Positions 18,552-26,168 of a stretch of DNA of 64,000 nucleotides are shown here, piece after piece. Below the pieces are notes generated by a model. The model was not told where the DNA came from, searched no databases, and worked only from the letters and a program-made list of their open reading frames with translations. Positions within the stretch are counted from its first letter, which is position 1; each line of letters starts with the position of its first letter. Origin of the DNA: Verrucomicrobiia bacterium (GTDB lineage Bacteria > Verrucomicrobiota > Verrucomicrobiia > JABWAM01); NCBI GenBank assembly GCA_028687435.1, contig JAQUAF010000002.1, positions 148,021-212,020 of the forward strand. Reading direction: 5' to 3'. The translations under genes and the position numbers were made by a program.

Positions 18552-18585
18552 AACACGTGTTAGCATAATTTTGGCGCGGCGTCAA
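18552..18585 (-). promoter_or_regulatory. Sigma-70-like promoter overlapped by a 10-bp palindromic operator
   Basis: On the minus strand TTGACG (18580-18585) is followed 17 bases later by TAACAC (18557-18562), a plausible -35/-10 pair about 20-25 bases ahead of the dehydrogenase ATG. A perfect palindrome, AACACGTGTT (18552-18561), overlaps the -10 element. Palindromes with a central CG at the promoter core are the normal operator type for LacI-family repressors and some GntR proteins. I infer repression of the sugar-acid cluster by such a regulator; none is encoded right beside it. Confidence 0.45.
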
Positions 18586-18671
18586 ATTTTTTTTTGACAA
18601 CCGGGGTGCTTGAGTCGCGAAAAGAAAGTGAAATTCAGGCGCTGAGGGGCAAGGGAAACAACCTGTTGTGT

Positions 18672-20084
18672 TCAACGAAAGAATAGCCACCAGACCATGA
18701 TAAACAGGGGGAGAAGGATGGGGAGGGTGTATTTGAAGATGTAACCGGGAAAACTCGGGGTTTTTGCGCCGGCATGATCGGCGATGCTTTTGATCATAAA
18801 ATTGGGGCCATTGCCAATGTAGGTGCAGGCGCCGAAGAAAACCGCGCCGATGCTGACAGCTTTGAGATGGGCGGCATGATTGCCCAGAAGATAGGCGATT
18901 TGAAGGTGAGGCAGGGGAATGGAACCGGAAACCAATGATTCAGGATGATAGCGTTTGAGCATGGCCAGGGTATTGTTGATTTCAACGGTGTGATTTGCTT
19001 CCGCGGCGGTCAGCCCGGCTGCGCCGTTTTTTAGAAGATGGTGGACTCCGTTGATGATATCCTGATCCACGAACAGCCCGATGGAGGCGCTCAGGAAACT
19101 CAGGTAAGTGGGGGCGTTGTCGAGGATGGAGGAAAGCACTCCGCATCCCCAAAAAAACGCGTCTGCCGTTGAAACGCCCAGATTGGAGGCATGGACTTCC
19201 AGCCAGTCGAGGGCGGGCATCATGGTCATGAAAATTCCGGCAAAGAGAATGGCCACTTCGCGGATGGGCGCCCAGGTGAATTGATTTTGTTCGTGAATGG
19301 TTTTTGCGGTGGTTTTCCACGATAGACCGGCGGCCAGAATCATCAGTGCCTCGCGCAGAAAAAGCGGGGATTGGATGAACAGGGCGCCCAGGATCATGGC
19401 CAGGCAGAACAGGTTGTTCCAGCCGCCGAAACTCCAGGTCTCATGGGCGGTTTCCTGTTCACGGATTTCCTTTGGAGCGCGGAGAAAATTCCGGTGATCT
19501 AACAGATAAAACACCCCTAGCAGCCAGCCAACGCCCAGCAGCCACATCCAACTGAGCGAATGGAGCGTCCAGAAAAATGGCACGCCTTTGAGGTATCCCA
19601 GGTAGAGCGGCGGATCGCCGATGGGAGTCAGGGCGCCGCCGATGTTGCCGACGATGAAGATGAAAAAGACCACATGAAACTCTGTGAGCCGGTATTTATT
19701 GGAACGCAGATAGGGACGAATGAGCAGCATGGATGCGCCGGTGGTGCCGATGAGATTGGCCAGCACAGCGCCAATCAAGAGAAGGAGGGTGTTGGTCAGG
19801 GGGGTTGATTCGCCTTTGACACCGATATGGATCCCGCCTGAGACGACAAAAAGGGAGCCGATCAGACAGATGAAGCTGAAGTATTCATGCAGACTGCCCA
19901 AAGGACGGGAGATTTCCCTGAGAATCACCAGGTAGTAAAACAGGGTTGTCGCGCCCAGGATGGCGGAGACTTTGGGGTAATGATGTTCCCACCATTCATG
20001 GGCAGCCAGCGGCATGATCGCAATGGCCAGCAGGAGAATCGCAAAAGGGGCGGTCATCCAAGGATTGATTTCACAGCCGTGCAT
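18672..20084 (-). CDS. NhaD-like sodium:proton antiporter (ArsB/NhaD/citrate-transporter superfamily)
   Basis: 470 residues, mostly hydrophobic, with about 11-13 predicted membrane helices. Family motifs include GAVLANLIGTTGASMLLIRP, FIFIVGNIGGALTPIGDPPL, CGVLSSILDNAPTYLSFLSA and FFGACTYIGNGPNFMIKSI; the two N-x-(I/A)-G/P loops are the cation-binding re-entrant elements of the ion-transporter superfamily. NhaD exchanges internal sodium for external protons at the cytoplasmic membrane. It is a single gene between the 2-hydroxyacid dehydrogenase promoter and purN. Some PVC homologues are annotated as citrate transporters; the GDPPLYLG motif favours NhaD. Confidence 0.85.
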   Translation of the reverse strand: MHGCEINPWMTAPFAILLLAIAIMPLAAHEWWEHHYPKVSAILGATTLFYYLVILREISRPLGSLHEYFSFICLIGSLFVVSGGIHIGVKGESTPLTNTLLLLIGAVLANLIGTTGASMLLIRPYLRSNKYRLTEFHVVFFIFIVGNIGGALTPIGDPPLYLGYLKGVPFFWTLHSLSWMWLLGVGWLLGVFYLLDHRNFLRAPKEIREQETAHETWSFGGWNNLFCLAMILGALFIQSPLFLREALMILAAGLSWKTTAKTIHEQNQFTWAPIREVAILFAGIFMTMMPALDWLEVHASNLGVSTADAFFWGCGVLSSILDNAPTYLSFLSASIGLFVDQDIINGVHHLLKNGAAGLTAAEANHTVEINNTLAMLKRYHPESLVSGSIPLPHLQIAYLLGNHAAHLKAVSIGAVFFGACTYIGNGPNFMIKSIADHAGAKTPSFPGYIFKYTLPILLPLFIMVWWLFFR

Positions 20085-20123
20085 GGTGATTTGGTTTTTT
20101 AGAGGGGAAATGGAAAGGGGTAA

Positions 20124-20738
20124 TCAGGTGTTTCGGATGATGACGCGGCGGCCTTCGATGCGAAGACGGTCTTCGGCCCACAGCCGGAGGGCTTCCACAT
20201 AGATGCGGTGCTCCTCTTTTTGGATGCGTTCGTGCAGGGTTGCCGCCGTGTCGCCGGACTGGATGGGGACTGCGGCTTGAAGGATGATGGGGCCGGCATC
20301 CATCTCGAGGGTGACGAAGTGGACGGTGCAACCCGCATAGCGGGCGCCGTAGTCCAACGCCTGTTTCCAGCTTTCCAATCCCGGAAAGGCGGGCAGCAGG
20401 GAAGGGTGGATGTTGATGATCCGTCCCGCAAAGGCCTCGATGAACGGTTGTTTGAGCATGCGCATGAATCCCGCCAGGACCACCATGTCCACGCGCGCCT
20501 CGCGCAGGAGGCGGATGTATTCCTGTTCGGCGGCGGGGTCAAGCTTGGTGCGATATTTGCCGGGCGGCACGAAACGGTTGGGGATGCCGTGCTGTTGCGC
20601 CAGACCGAGAATGCCGGCGTTTTCGACATCCGCGAGAACAATACCGATTTCAACCGGCAGATTGCCGGCGGCAGCCGCCTTTGCTATTGCGCCAAAATTG
20701 GAGCCTTTTCCGGAGCCGAGAACACCGATGCGTTTCAT
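20124..20738 (-). CDS. purN: Phosphoribosylglycinamide formyltransferase (GAR transformylase)
   Basis: 204 residues, normal for PurN. It starts RIGVLGSGKGSNFGAI, the phosphate-binding Gly-rich loop (GSGxGSN). The active-site region is LAGFMRMLKQPFIEAFAGRIINIHPSLLPAFPG, with the catalytic Asn-His pair (IN-IHPS) and then DYGARYAGCTVHFVTLEMDAGPII containing the catalytic Asp. It transfers a formyl group from 10-formyl-THF to glycinamide ribonucleotide in purine synthesis, in the cytoplasm. It lies 39 bases upstream of the antiporter on the same strand; no functional link is apparent. Confidence 0.95.
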   Translation of the reverse strand: MKRIGVLGSGKGSNFGAIAKAAAAGNLPVEIGIVLADVENAGILGLAQQHGIPNRFVPPGKYRTKLDPAAEQEYIRLLREARVDMVVLAGFMRMLKQPFIEAFAGRIINIHPSLLPAFPGLESWKQALDYGARYAGCTVHFVTLEMDAGPIILQAAVPIQSGDTAATLHERIQKEEHRIYVEALRLWAEDRLRIEGRRVIIRNT

Positions 20739-20764
20739 GATTTTCTGTCGAGGTTGTTAACTAT

Positions 20765-20781
20765 TAGGCTGTTAGACTGTT
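20765..20781 (+). repeat. 17-bp dispersed intergenic repeat (second copy at 17545-17561)
   Basis: TAGGCTGTTAGACTGTT occurs here, just upstream of purN, and again identically at 17545-17561, just upstream of gnd. Both copies are intergenic and in the same orientation, and both are flanked by shorter variants such as GGTTGGTTAGGCTGTAGG. Two exact 17-base matches in a few kilobases are unlikely by chance. The role is unknown; it may be a genome-wide short repeat. Confidence 0.5.
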
Positions 20782-20828
20782 GGTAATTGAATTCTGCGCA
20801 AAATACGCGGGAAAATATTGAGACAATA

Positions 20829-20897
20829 GGCGGTGCGGGAGCCCCGCCCTCCTTTTTTTACCGTGCAGACAATGGATGGCGGAACTCCCGCGCCGCC
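20829..20897. repeat. Imperfect long inverted repeat / hairpin between purN and the rfaE2-like gene
   Basis: Two 24-base arms (20829-20852 and 20874-20897) are inverted copies with four mismatches and would fold into a long hairpin with a 21-base loop that contains a run of T. Each arm itself contains a GCGGGA/CCCGC-type inner palindrome. It lies between two genes read on the minus strand. A repetitive extragenic palindrome or a terminator is possible; the T run in the loop rather than after the stem is against a simple terminator. Confidence 0.45.
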
Positions 20898-20986
20898 ATA
20901 CCGGTTGGTGTGACACTTTTTAAGAAAGGTGATCTTGGATATCACGGTTTCAGACAGGTCAGGCCGGTCCATGAGATTGAAGGCAA

Positions 20987-21490
20987 TCATGTGCGGATCT
21001 TTTTGATCAGACGGGTGGTGGAGTATCCTTGATAAACGGGAAGGATTTTGATTTTGCTGCCAATGGATTGGATGATCCGCCGTTCCGCGCGGTCAAGGGA
21101 TTCCACGGTGTAATCGCCGCCTTTCACATAAATTTCCGGACGAAGCCTGGCGTAGAGGGGATTGATGCGTTTGCTGCCGAAAACCGTCACAAAATCCACA
21201 CAGGAGAGCCCCGCCAGCACGCGGGCGCGGGCCATCTGGTTGTTGACGGGGCGGGTGGGGCCTTTGAGTTTGCGCACCGAGGCATCCGAGTTGAGGGCCA
21301 CCACCAGGTAATCTCCCAGTTGCCGCGCTTCTTCCAGATAACAAACGTGTCCCACATGCAGGATGTCAAAGCATCCGTTGGTGAAAACCATGCGTTTTCC
21401 CCGCTTCCTCAACTGGCGGGCGAATGTGGCGAGCCGGACGGGAGAGACGACTTTGGGGGAGGTGAGGAAGGGGAGGGGCTTTTTCTTCAA
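20987..21490 (-). CDS. rfaE2: D-glycero-beta-D-manno-heptose-1-phosphate adenylyltransferase (RfaE2/HldE C-terminal type)
   Basis: 167 residues forming a nucleotidyltransferase of the cytidylyltransferase-like superfamily. The signature is RMVFTNGCFDILHVGHVCYL, with the HxGH motif, then VALNSDASVRKLKGPTRP and RLRPEIYVKGGDY. The late ILPVYQGYSTTRLIKKI replaces the ISSTxxI motif. It makes ADP-heptose for LPS core from heptose-1-phosphate; in E. coli this activity is the C-terminal half of HldE, while here it is free-standing. The start is a TTG at 21490 that overlaps the SRPBCC stop as TTGA; the nearest ATG would cut into the conserved motif, so a TTG start is likely. The kinase half is not in the window. 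Confidence 0.88.
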   Translation of the reverse strand: MKKKPLPFLTSPKVVSPVRLATFARQLRKRGKRMVFTNGCFDILHVGHVCYLEEARQLGDYLVVALNSDASVRKLKGPTRPVNNQMARARVLAGLSCVDFVTVFGSKRINPLYARLRPEIYVKGGDYTVESLDRAERRIIQSIGSKIKILPVYQGYSTTRLIKKIRT

Positions 21491-22104
21491 GAGCGGGACG
21501 GGTTGGGACGGTGGGGGGAGTTTTGTTTTTTCCTGAATTGGAATCGGCGCGACGGCTGCTGGTTTTGACGGGATGGAAAGGGCCGTTTGCCGCCATGATT
21601 TTTTTGGACGGATTTTTCCGTCGGAGGAGGGGTGTCGGGCAATACGGCGGTGCGGAACAGGGAAAGCAGGTGTTTTCGCCGGTGCTCGAAGATTCGTCGC
21701 AGGAAAGGGGATATCCAGGAGCGGTTGACGGCAGGGGAAAAAGATCCGAATGGCAGGGTGTAGAGAAGGCAGTCGATGACCCGGGTTTGATTGTTGGGCA
21801 GGGACTCAAAATAGAAATTGTGTTCCAGATTGTTCAATGGACCCCGTTGCCAGACGTAGGCAATATGGCGGCGGGGGGTGTAGGAGATGACATAGGATTT
21901 CAGATGGACGGGAAATCCGAGGAATCTGGCCTGCATCTCAATGATTACCCCCTGGCCGAGATGACGGGCTGTGCGCCTGAGGATTCGCAACCGCTGGCTG
22001 GGGGGGAGCATGAGCGGCAGCTGTTCGGTGTCGCTGAAGTACTCGAAAACCTTGTCAACGGGCGCGTTCAGTTCGATTTTTTCGGAATAACTGCACAACG
22101 GCAT
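21487..22104 (-). CDS. SRPBCC (START-like) family protein with basic C-terminal tail
   Basis: 205 residues. The first 150 form an SRPBCC/polyketide-cyclase-like fold: YSEKIELNAPVDKVFEYFSD, a proline-rich turn (MLPPSQRLRI), then YVISYTPRRHIAYVWQRGPL and HNFYFESLPNNQTRVIDCLL. This family binds lipids or other hydrophobic ligands in a deep pocket; related proteins sit near epimerase or cell-division genes. The last 45 residues are Arg/Lys/Pro/Gln-rich and disordered. Its stop overlaps the TTG of the rfaE2-like gene, so the two are coupled. The ATG at 22104 is chosen because the domain starts there; upstream sequence in frame is implausible as protein. No enzymatic role can be assigned. Confidence 0.7.
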   Translation of the reverse strand: MPLCSYSEKIELNAPVDKVFEYFSDTEQLPLMLPPSQRLRILRRTARHLGQGVIIEMQARFLGFPVHLKSYVISYTPRRHIAYVWQRGPLNNLEHNFYFESLPNNQTRVIDCLLYTLPFGSFSPAVNRSWISPFLRRIFEHRRKHLLSLFRTAVLPDTPPPTEKSVQKNHGGKRPFPSRQNQQPSRRFQFRKKQNSPHRPNPSRS

Positions 22105-22263
22105 AAACAATGGGATGCTGGGCGAATCGGATCGGCTGGTTATAAGGGTTGGTTGAAAATCAATTTTGTCTTGCGGCACGGCAGGCGGGCGGGCCAATAT
22201 CCACCAATCACCGTGGCCTTTTCGCACAACCGACCACACACCTTTTAAATGACAAGTTGACAT

Positions 22264-22917
22264 ATGGCAAGCCTCGTCATCGCACCCTCTCTTCTTGCGG
22301 CCGATTACACCCGCCTCGGCGATGAGGTTCATCGGGCTGAAAAGGGCGGCGCCGATTGGTTGCATGTGGACGTGATGGATGGCCATTTTGTGCCCAATCT
22401 GACTTTTGGACCGGGTTTGGTGGCGGCCATCCGGAAGATCACCAATCTGCCGCTTGATGTGCATCTCATGATCGAGCGTCCGGATCGTTATGTGGATGCC
22501 TTTTGCAGGGCGGGGGCGCATTACCTCACGGTTCATGCGGAGGCGCCCCATGTGATGATGGATACGCTCCGCCGCATCCGGGATTTGGGAGTGAAGCCGG
22601 GGGTGGTTTTGAATCCCTCGACTCCCGCGCAGACGGTGGAATCGTGTCTGCCTTTGGTGGATGTGGTCCTTTGCATGACGGTGGTGCCCGGTTTTGGCGG
22701 GCAGAGTTTCATGCCGGGGGTGATGGAAAAGGTGCGCTGGCTGGCGGATCATCCGGCGCGGAAGACCAATCCTTATTGGGTGGAGGTGGACGGGGGGGTG
22801 AACCGGGAGACTGCGCGCCAGTGCGTGGCGGCCGGCGCAAATGCCCTGGTGGCCGGGACCGCCTTGTTTGGAGCGCCGGATTTTGCCGCCGAAGCGGCCG
22901 CGATGAGGAAAGGGTGA
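22264..22917 (+). CDS. rpe: Ribulose-phosphate 3-epimerase
   Basis: 217 residues, a complete TIM-barrel Rpe. Motifs: IAPSLLAADYTRLG at the N-terminus, WLHVDVMDGHFVPNLTFGP (metal-binding His and catalytic Asp), LPLDVHLMIERP, MTVVPGFGGQSFMPGVMEKV, and VEVDGGVNRETARQCVAAGA with the second catalytic Asp. It interconverts ribulose 5-phosphate and xylulose 5-phosphate in the pentose phosphate pathway and uses the product of gnd. Transcribed divergently from the SRPBCC/rfaE2 pair; the 159-base intergenic region should hold both promoters. Confidence 0.95.
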   Translation: MASLVIAPSLLAADYTRLGDEVHRAEKGGADWLHVDVMDGHFVPNLTFGPGLVAAIRKITNLPLDVHLMIERPDRYVDAFCRAGAHYLTVHAEAPHVMMDTLRRIRDLGVKPGVVLNPSTPAQTVESCLPLVDVVLCMTVVPGFGGQSFMPGVMEKVRWLADHPARKTNPYWVEVDGGVNRETARQCVAAGANALVAGTALFGAPDFAAEAAAMRKG

Positions 22918-23046
22918 GATTTTGGATTTGAGATTTTTAATTTTTGATTTACGGTTGGGGCATGAAATCCGGGGAGTGAGGGCTGGTCTGAGGGGGCAAT
23001 GGAAAAACGGCATCGCCAACCAAAACTCCAAAATCCAAATATTCCC

Positions 23047-23934
23047 ATGCTGTTGCTCGTCGATTTTTTAAATGTCGCTTACCGGAGTTTTCATGCGATC
23101 CGGGAGCTCAAGACATCGGATGGACGCCCCACCAATGCCGTTTACGGATTCATCCAATCCGTGAGGCGTTGGAATGAGGAGTTGAAGCCTTCCCATCTGG
23201 CCGTGGTCATGGACGCCGAGACGCCGAGACGCCGGTTGCAACTGCTTGCCGATTACAAGGCCAACCGTCCGCCAACCCCCGAGGCCCTCATATCGCAATT
23301 GAAGGAATTGACCCATTTGTTTCCCCTGTTGGGCTGGCCGGTGGCTTATCATCCCGAGCATGAGGCGGATGACCTGGCCGCGGCCATTGCCCTTGAGGCG
23401 GCCCGCGAAGGGCAGGAGGTGCGGATTGCCTCCAACGACAAGGATTTCTTCCAGATTCTCAACCCGCGAATCAAGGTTTTGCGCAGCACACCGAAGGAAA
23501 CGGTGGTGGTGGATCAGGATTGGTTGCGCGAACATTGGGGGTTGGAATCCTGCCAGGTGGCGGATTATCTGGCGTTGACCGGAGACGCATCGGATAACAT
23601 CCCCGGGGTGAAAGGGGTGGGGGAAAAGACGGCGCTGGCGTTGATCAAACAATTTGGATCGGTGGATGAATTGCTGCGCCGGTGTTCGGAAGTGGAGAAA
23701 CCCCGGATTCGCGAGCAGGTGGCGGCGTCCGAGGGATGTGTGCGGCGCAATATGGAGTTGATCCGTTTGTGTCCGGTTCCGGATCTTCCCTTGTTTGAGA
23801 ATTTTCGCTTGAAACCGCCCCAGTGCCAGCCTTTACTCGCCGCGCTCGCGAAGCTTGAACTCAAAAGCCTCCATGCCAGGTATGAGAAGGAGGCTCAGGA
23901 AGCTTCGGACGGGCGTCAGATGTACCTTTTTTGA
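23047..23934 (+). CDS. Stand-alone 5'-3' exonuclease (PolA N-terminal domain type)
   Basis: 295 residues containing only the flap-endonuclease/5'-nuclease fold found at the N-terminus of DNA polymerase I. Seen are LLLVDFLNVAYRSFHAI, the helical-arch Arg/Lys (YKANRPPTPEAL), the acidic metal cluster (EHEADDLAAAIA, ASNDKDFFQIL), and the helix-hairpin-helix TGDASDNIPGVKGVGEKTA. It would remove RNA primers and flaps. No polymerase domain follows: coaE and then rho come next, positions where many PVC genomes carry full-length polA. I chose the ATG at 23047 because the fold starts at residue 2; the longer frame's first 16 residues come from intergenic AT-rich repeats. Confidence 0.9.
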   Translation: MLLLVDFLNVAYRSFHAIRELKTSDGRPTNAVYGFIQSVRRWNEELKPSHLAVVMDAETPRRRLQLLADYKANRPPTPEALISQLKELTHLFPLLGWPVAYHPEHEADDLAAAIALEAAREGQEVRIASNDKDFFQILNPRIKVLRSTPKETVVVDQDWLREHWGLESCQVADYLALTGDASDNIPGVKGVGEKTALALIKQFGSVDELLRRCSEVEKPRIREQVAASEGCVRRNMELIRLCPVPDLPLFENFRLKPPQCQPLLAALAKLELKSLHARYEKEAQEASDGRQMYLF

Positions 23935-24032
23935 GACTCTGAAATGCCGGCATTTTTCTGAACGCTGGAAAGACGGACAACTTGACGCCGTCATTGCGTT
24001 TTCAAATTGTTAAAATCGGAAAAGAATTACAC

Positions 24033-24602
24033 ATGTTGATTGGTTTGACAGGAGGGATGGCCACGGGCAAATCCAAGGTTGGCGACTGGTTCGCGCAACG
24101 CGGATGGGCTGTCATTTGTTCGGATCGCATCGTTCATGAGCTTTATGAGCCGGGACAGCCTTTGCCTGCGCGGATTGCGGAGTGTTTTGGCGCCGGGGTG
24201 CTGACGACTGAGGGACGGGTGGATCGGCGGCGGCTGGGGGAAAAGGTGTTTGGCGATGAGGAGGGATTGAAACGCTTGAATGCCATGGTGCATCCGGAGG
24301 TGCAGAAGGTCTGGCGTTTGCGAAGCCGGGAGGCGCTGGGGCGCGGCCAGTCCGTGATGGTGGTGATCCCCCTGCTTTACGAGGCCGGGGTGGAAAAGGA
24401 ATTTGAACAGGTTTGGGTGGCGGCCTGTTCGGCTGCGGAGCAGAAAAGACGTTTGCTGGCCAGGGGGTTGGACGAGAAAATGATTTCAACCCGTCTCGCC
24501 GCCCAGTGGGGTTTGCAGAAAAAGATTGATCTGGCCAGCCGGGTCGTGTGGAACGATGCCGGATGGGATTTGACGGAAAAACAGTTGATGTTGTTGAGAT
24601 GA
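24033..24602 (+). CDS. coaE: Dephospho-CoA kinase
   Basis: 189 residues, full length for CoaE. It begins LIGLTGGMATGKS, the P-loop (GGMATGKS, about residues 6-13), followed by GWAVICSDRIVHELYEPG with the substrate Asp. Later are LNAMVHPEVQKVW, VVIPLLYEAGVEKEFEQVWV and the lid Arg region. It phosphorylates dephospho-CoA to CoA, the last step of CoA synthesis. The frame extends to 23982, but the ATG at 24033 starts directly at the conserved N-terminus. Only 3 bases separate its stop from the rho start, so the two are co-transcribed. Confidence 0.95.
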   Translation: MLIGLTGGMATGKSKVGDWFAQRGWAVICSDRIVHELYEPGQPLPARIAECFGAGVLTTEGRVDRRRLGEKVFGDEEGLKRLNAMVHPEVQKVWRLRSREALGRGQSVMVVIPLLYEAGVEKEFEQVWVAACSAAEQKRRLLARGLDEKMISTRLAAQWGLQKKIDLASRVVWNDAGWDLTEKQLMLLR

Positions 24603-24605
24603 TTC

Positions 24606-26042
24606 ATGAACGACGCATTTAAAGGTTCGCAACCAGGGGAACGACCGGATTATCAACGTCCGCAGGAACGGGAAGGCCGCCGTTATCATGGCGGCTACCG
24701 GCATCATCATTATGATCGCCGGGGCGGCGGCAGGCGTTTTAGCCACTGGCAACCCCGAAACAAATTTGCCGAGCACCAACCCGTGGCCGATGCATTGAAC
24801 GTGGAGATGTTTGAGGAATTGTCGCCGGGGGAGTTGGCGCAGTGGGCGGGGAAAAAAGGTTACAAGGTGGAAAAGGAAGATCGCCAGGGAATCATCAAGG
24901 ACATTTTGAAGGCTCATGCCGCCAAGTTGGGGTTAAAGGAAGCGGAGGGGGTGGTGGAGTACACCCGGGCCGGACATGCTTTTTTGCGTCTGCCCGCTTT
25001 TGCCTATCAGCCGCAAAGGGACGATCCCTTCATCCCGCCGGAGGTGGTGAAACAGCATGGGTTGATGAATGGCGACCAGATTTGCGGCATGGTGCGTGTG
25101 CCCCCTTACCGGGAACGTTTTTCGACCGTGGCGCATGTGGACCTCTTGTGGGACGCCCCGCCTTCCCGATGGAAGGGACGTGTTCCTTTTGACAGCATGG
25201 TGCCGGTTCATCCTGACAAGCGGTTTATATTGGAGTCGGGACCCGGCTTCATTGACATGCGCGCCCTTGATTTGCTGGCGCCGTTGGGGCGGGGGCAGCG
25301 CTGCCTGCTGGTGGCGCCGCCGCGGGCGGGCAAGACGGTGATGCTCCAGCATATCGCCGAAAGCGTGGCAAAGAACGATCCCGATGTGAACATCCTGGTC
25401 ATGTTGATTGATGAGCGTCCCGAGGAGGCGGAAAATATGCGCCGCACGATTCGAGGCGAGGTGGTGTGCAGCACTTTTGACGAGGATATCGAACGTCATG
25501 TGCGGATGTCGGAACTGGTGATTGAAAAAGCCCACCGGATGCTGGAGGTGGGCAAGCATGTCCTGGTGCTGGTGGATTCCCTGACCCGCATGTCGCGCGC
25601 CTACAACAACCTGTCGTCGTCCAAGGGCAAACTCATGAGCGGCGGCATGGAGTCCGGCGCCATGACCAAGCCGCGCAAGTTTTTCAGTTCCGCGCGCAAC
25701 ATTGAAAATGGCGGCAGCCTGACCATTGTGGCCACCGTGCTGGTGGAGACGGGCAGCCGCATGGACGACCTGATTTTTGAGGAGTTCAAGGGCACGGGCA
25801 ACATGGAGGTTTACCTCAACCGCGATTTGCAGGAACGCCGGCTTTTTCCCGCCATTCATATTGAGAAGACGGGCACCCGGCGCGAGGACATGCTTTATCA
25901 TCCCGCCGAATACCAGCGCATTTGCGCCCTGCGCAAGCAACTGACCGAGTATCCGCCCCTGGAGGCCATGGAGAAATTGATCGAGCAACTCAGGTTGACC
26001 AAGTCCAACGCCGAACTGCTCATGCGCCTGAAGGTGGATTGA
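24606..26042 (+). CDS. rho: Transcription termination factor Rho with Gly/Arg/His-rich N-terminal extension
   Basis: 478 residues. Residues 1 to about 55 are rich in Arg, Gly, His and Tyr (for example GGYRHHHYDRRGGGRRF). Next come the Rho N-terminal helical domain (LSPGELAQWAGKKGYKVEK), the OSB RNA-binding fold with YTRAGHAFLRLP, and the RecA-like ATPase: Walker A APPRAGKTVML near residue 240, DERPEE, and the R-loop/Q-loop region ARNIENGGSLTI. Rho is the hexameric RNA helicase that terminates transcription. Charged, disordered insertions near the N-terminus are known in several phyla and may aid RNA binding or condensation. Start and spacing to coaE agree. Confidence 0.95.
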   Translation: MNDAFKGSQPGERPDYQRPQEREGRRYHGGYRHHHYDRRGGGRRFSHWQPRNKFAEHQPVADALNVEMFEELSPGELAQWAGKKGYKVEKEDRQGIIKDILKAHAAKLGLKEAEGVVEYTRAGHAFLRLPAFAYQPQRDDPFIPPEVVKQHGLMNGDQICGMVRVPPYRERFSTVAHVDLLWDAPPSRWKGRVPFDSMVPVHPDKRFILESGPGFIDMRALDLLAPLGRGQRCLLVAPPRAGKTVMLQHIAESVAKNDPDVNILVMLIDERPEEAENMRRTIRGEVVCSTFDEDIERHVRMSELVIEKAHRMLEVGKHVLVLVDSLTRMSRAYNNLSSSKGKLMSGGMESGAMTKPRKFFSSARNIENGGSLTIVATVLVETGSRMDDLIFEEFKGTGNMEVYLNRDLQERRLFPAIHIEKTGTRREDMLYHPAEYQRICALRKQLTEYPPLEAMEKLIEQLRLTKSNAELLMRLKVD

Positions 26043-26132
26043 TTTATCCCGATTTATCATGGTAGGGCGAAGTGTCCCAATTATTTTTATTACATATCCA
26101 ACCAATTTTCATTAAAAAAACCGTTTTTAAAT

Positions 26133-26161
26133 TTGACTTGGTGGATTTCATTGGATATAGT
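26133..26161 (+). promoter_or_regulatory. Strong sigma-70 promoter of the glycan-locus regulator
   Basis: TTGACT (26133-26138), a 17-base spacer, and TATAGT (26156-26161). The predicted transcription start falls at about 26168, one base or so before the ATG at 26169, so the message is probably leaderless. No Shine-Dalgarno-like sequence occurs between the -10 and that ATG. AT-rich sequence upstream (26085-26132) could act as an UP element. Confidence 0.65.
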
Positions 26162-26168
26162 GTATAAA

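Noticed and set aside
21487..23031. A 514-residue reading of the minus-strand frame upstream of the SRPBCC domain
   Set aside because: The first 300 residues are the antisense of rpe and intergenic sequence, with Arg/His-rich implausible composition.
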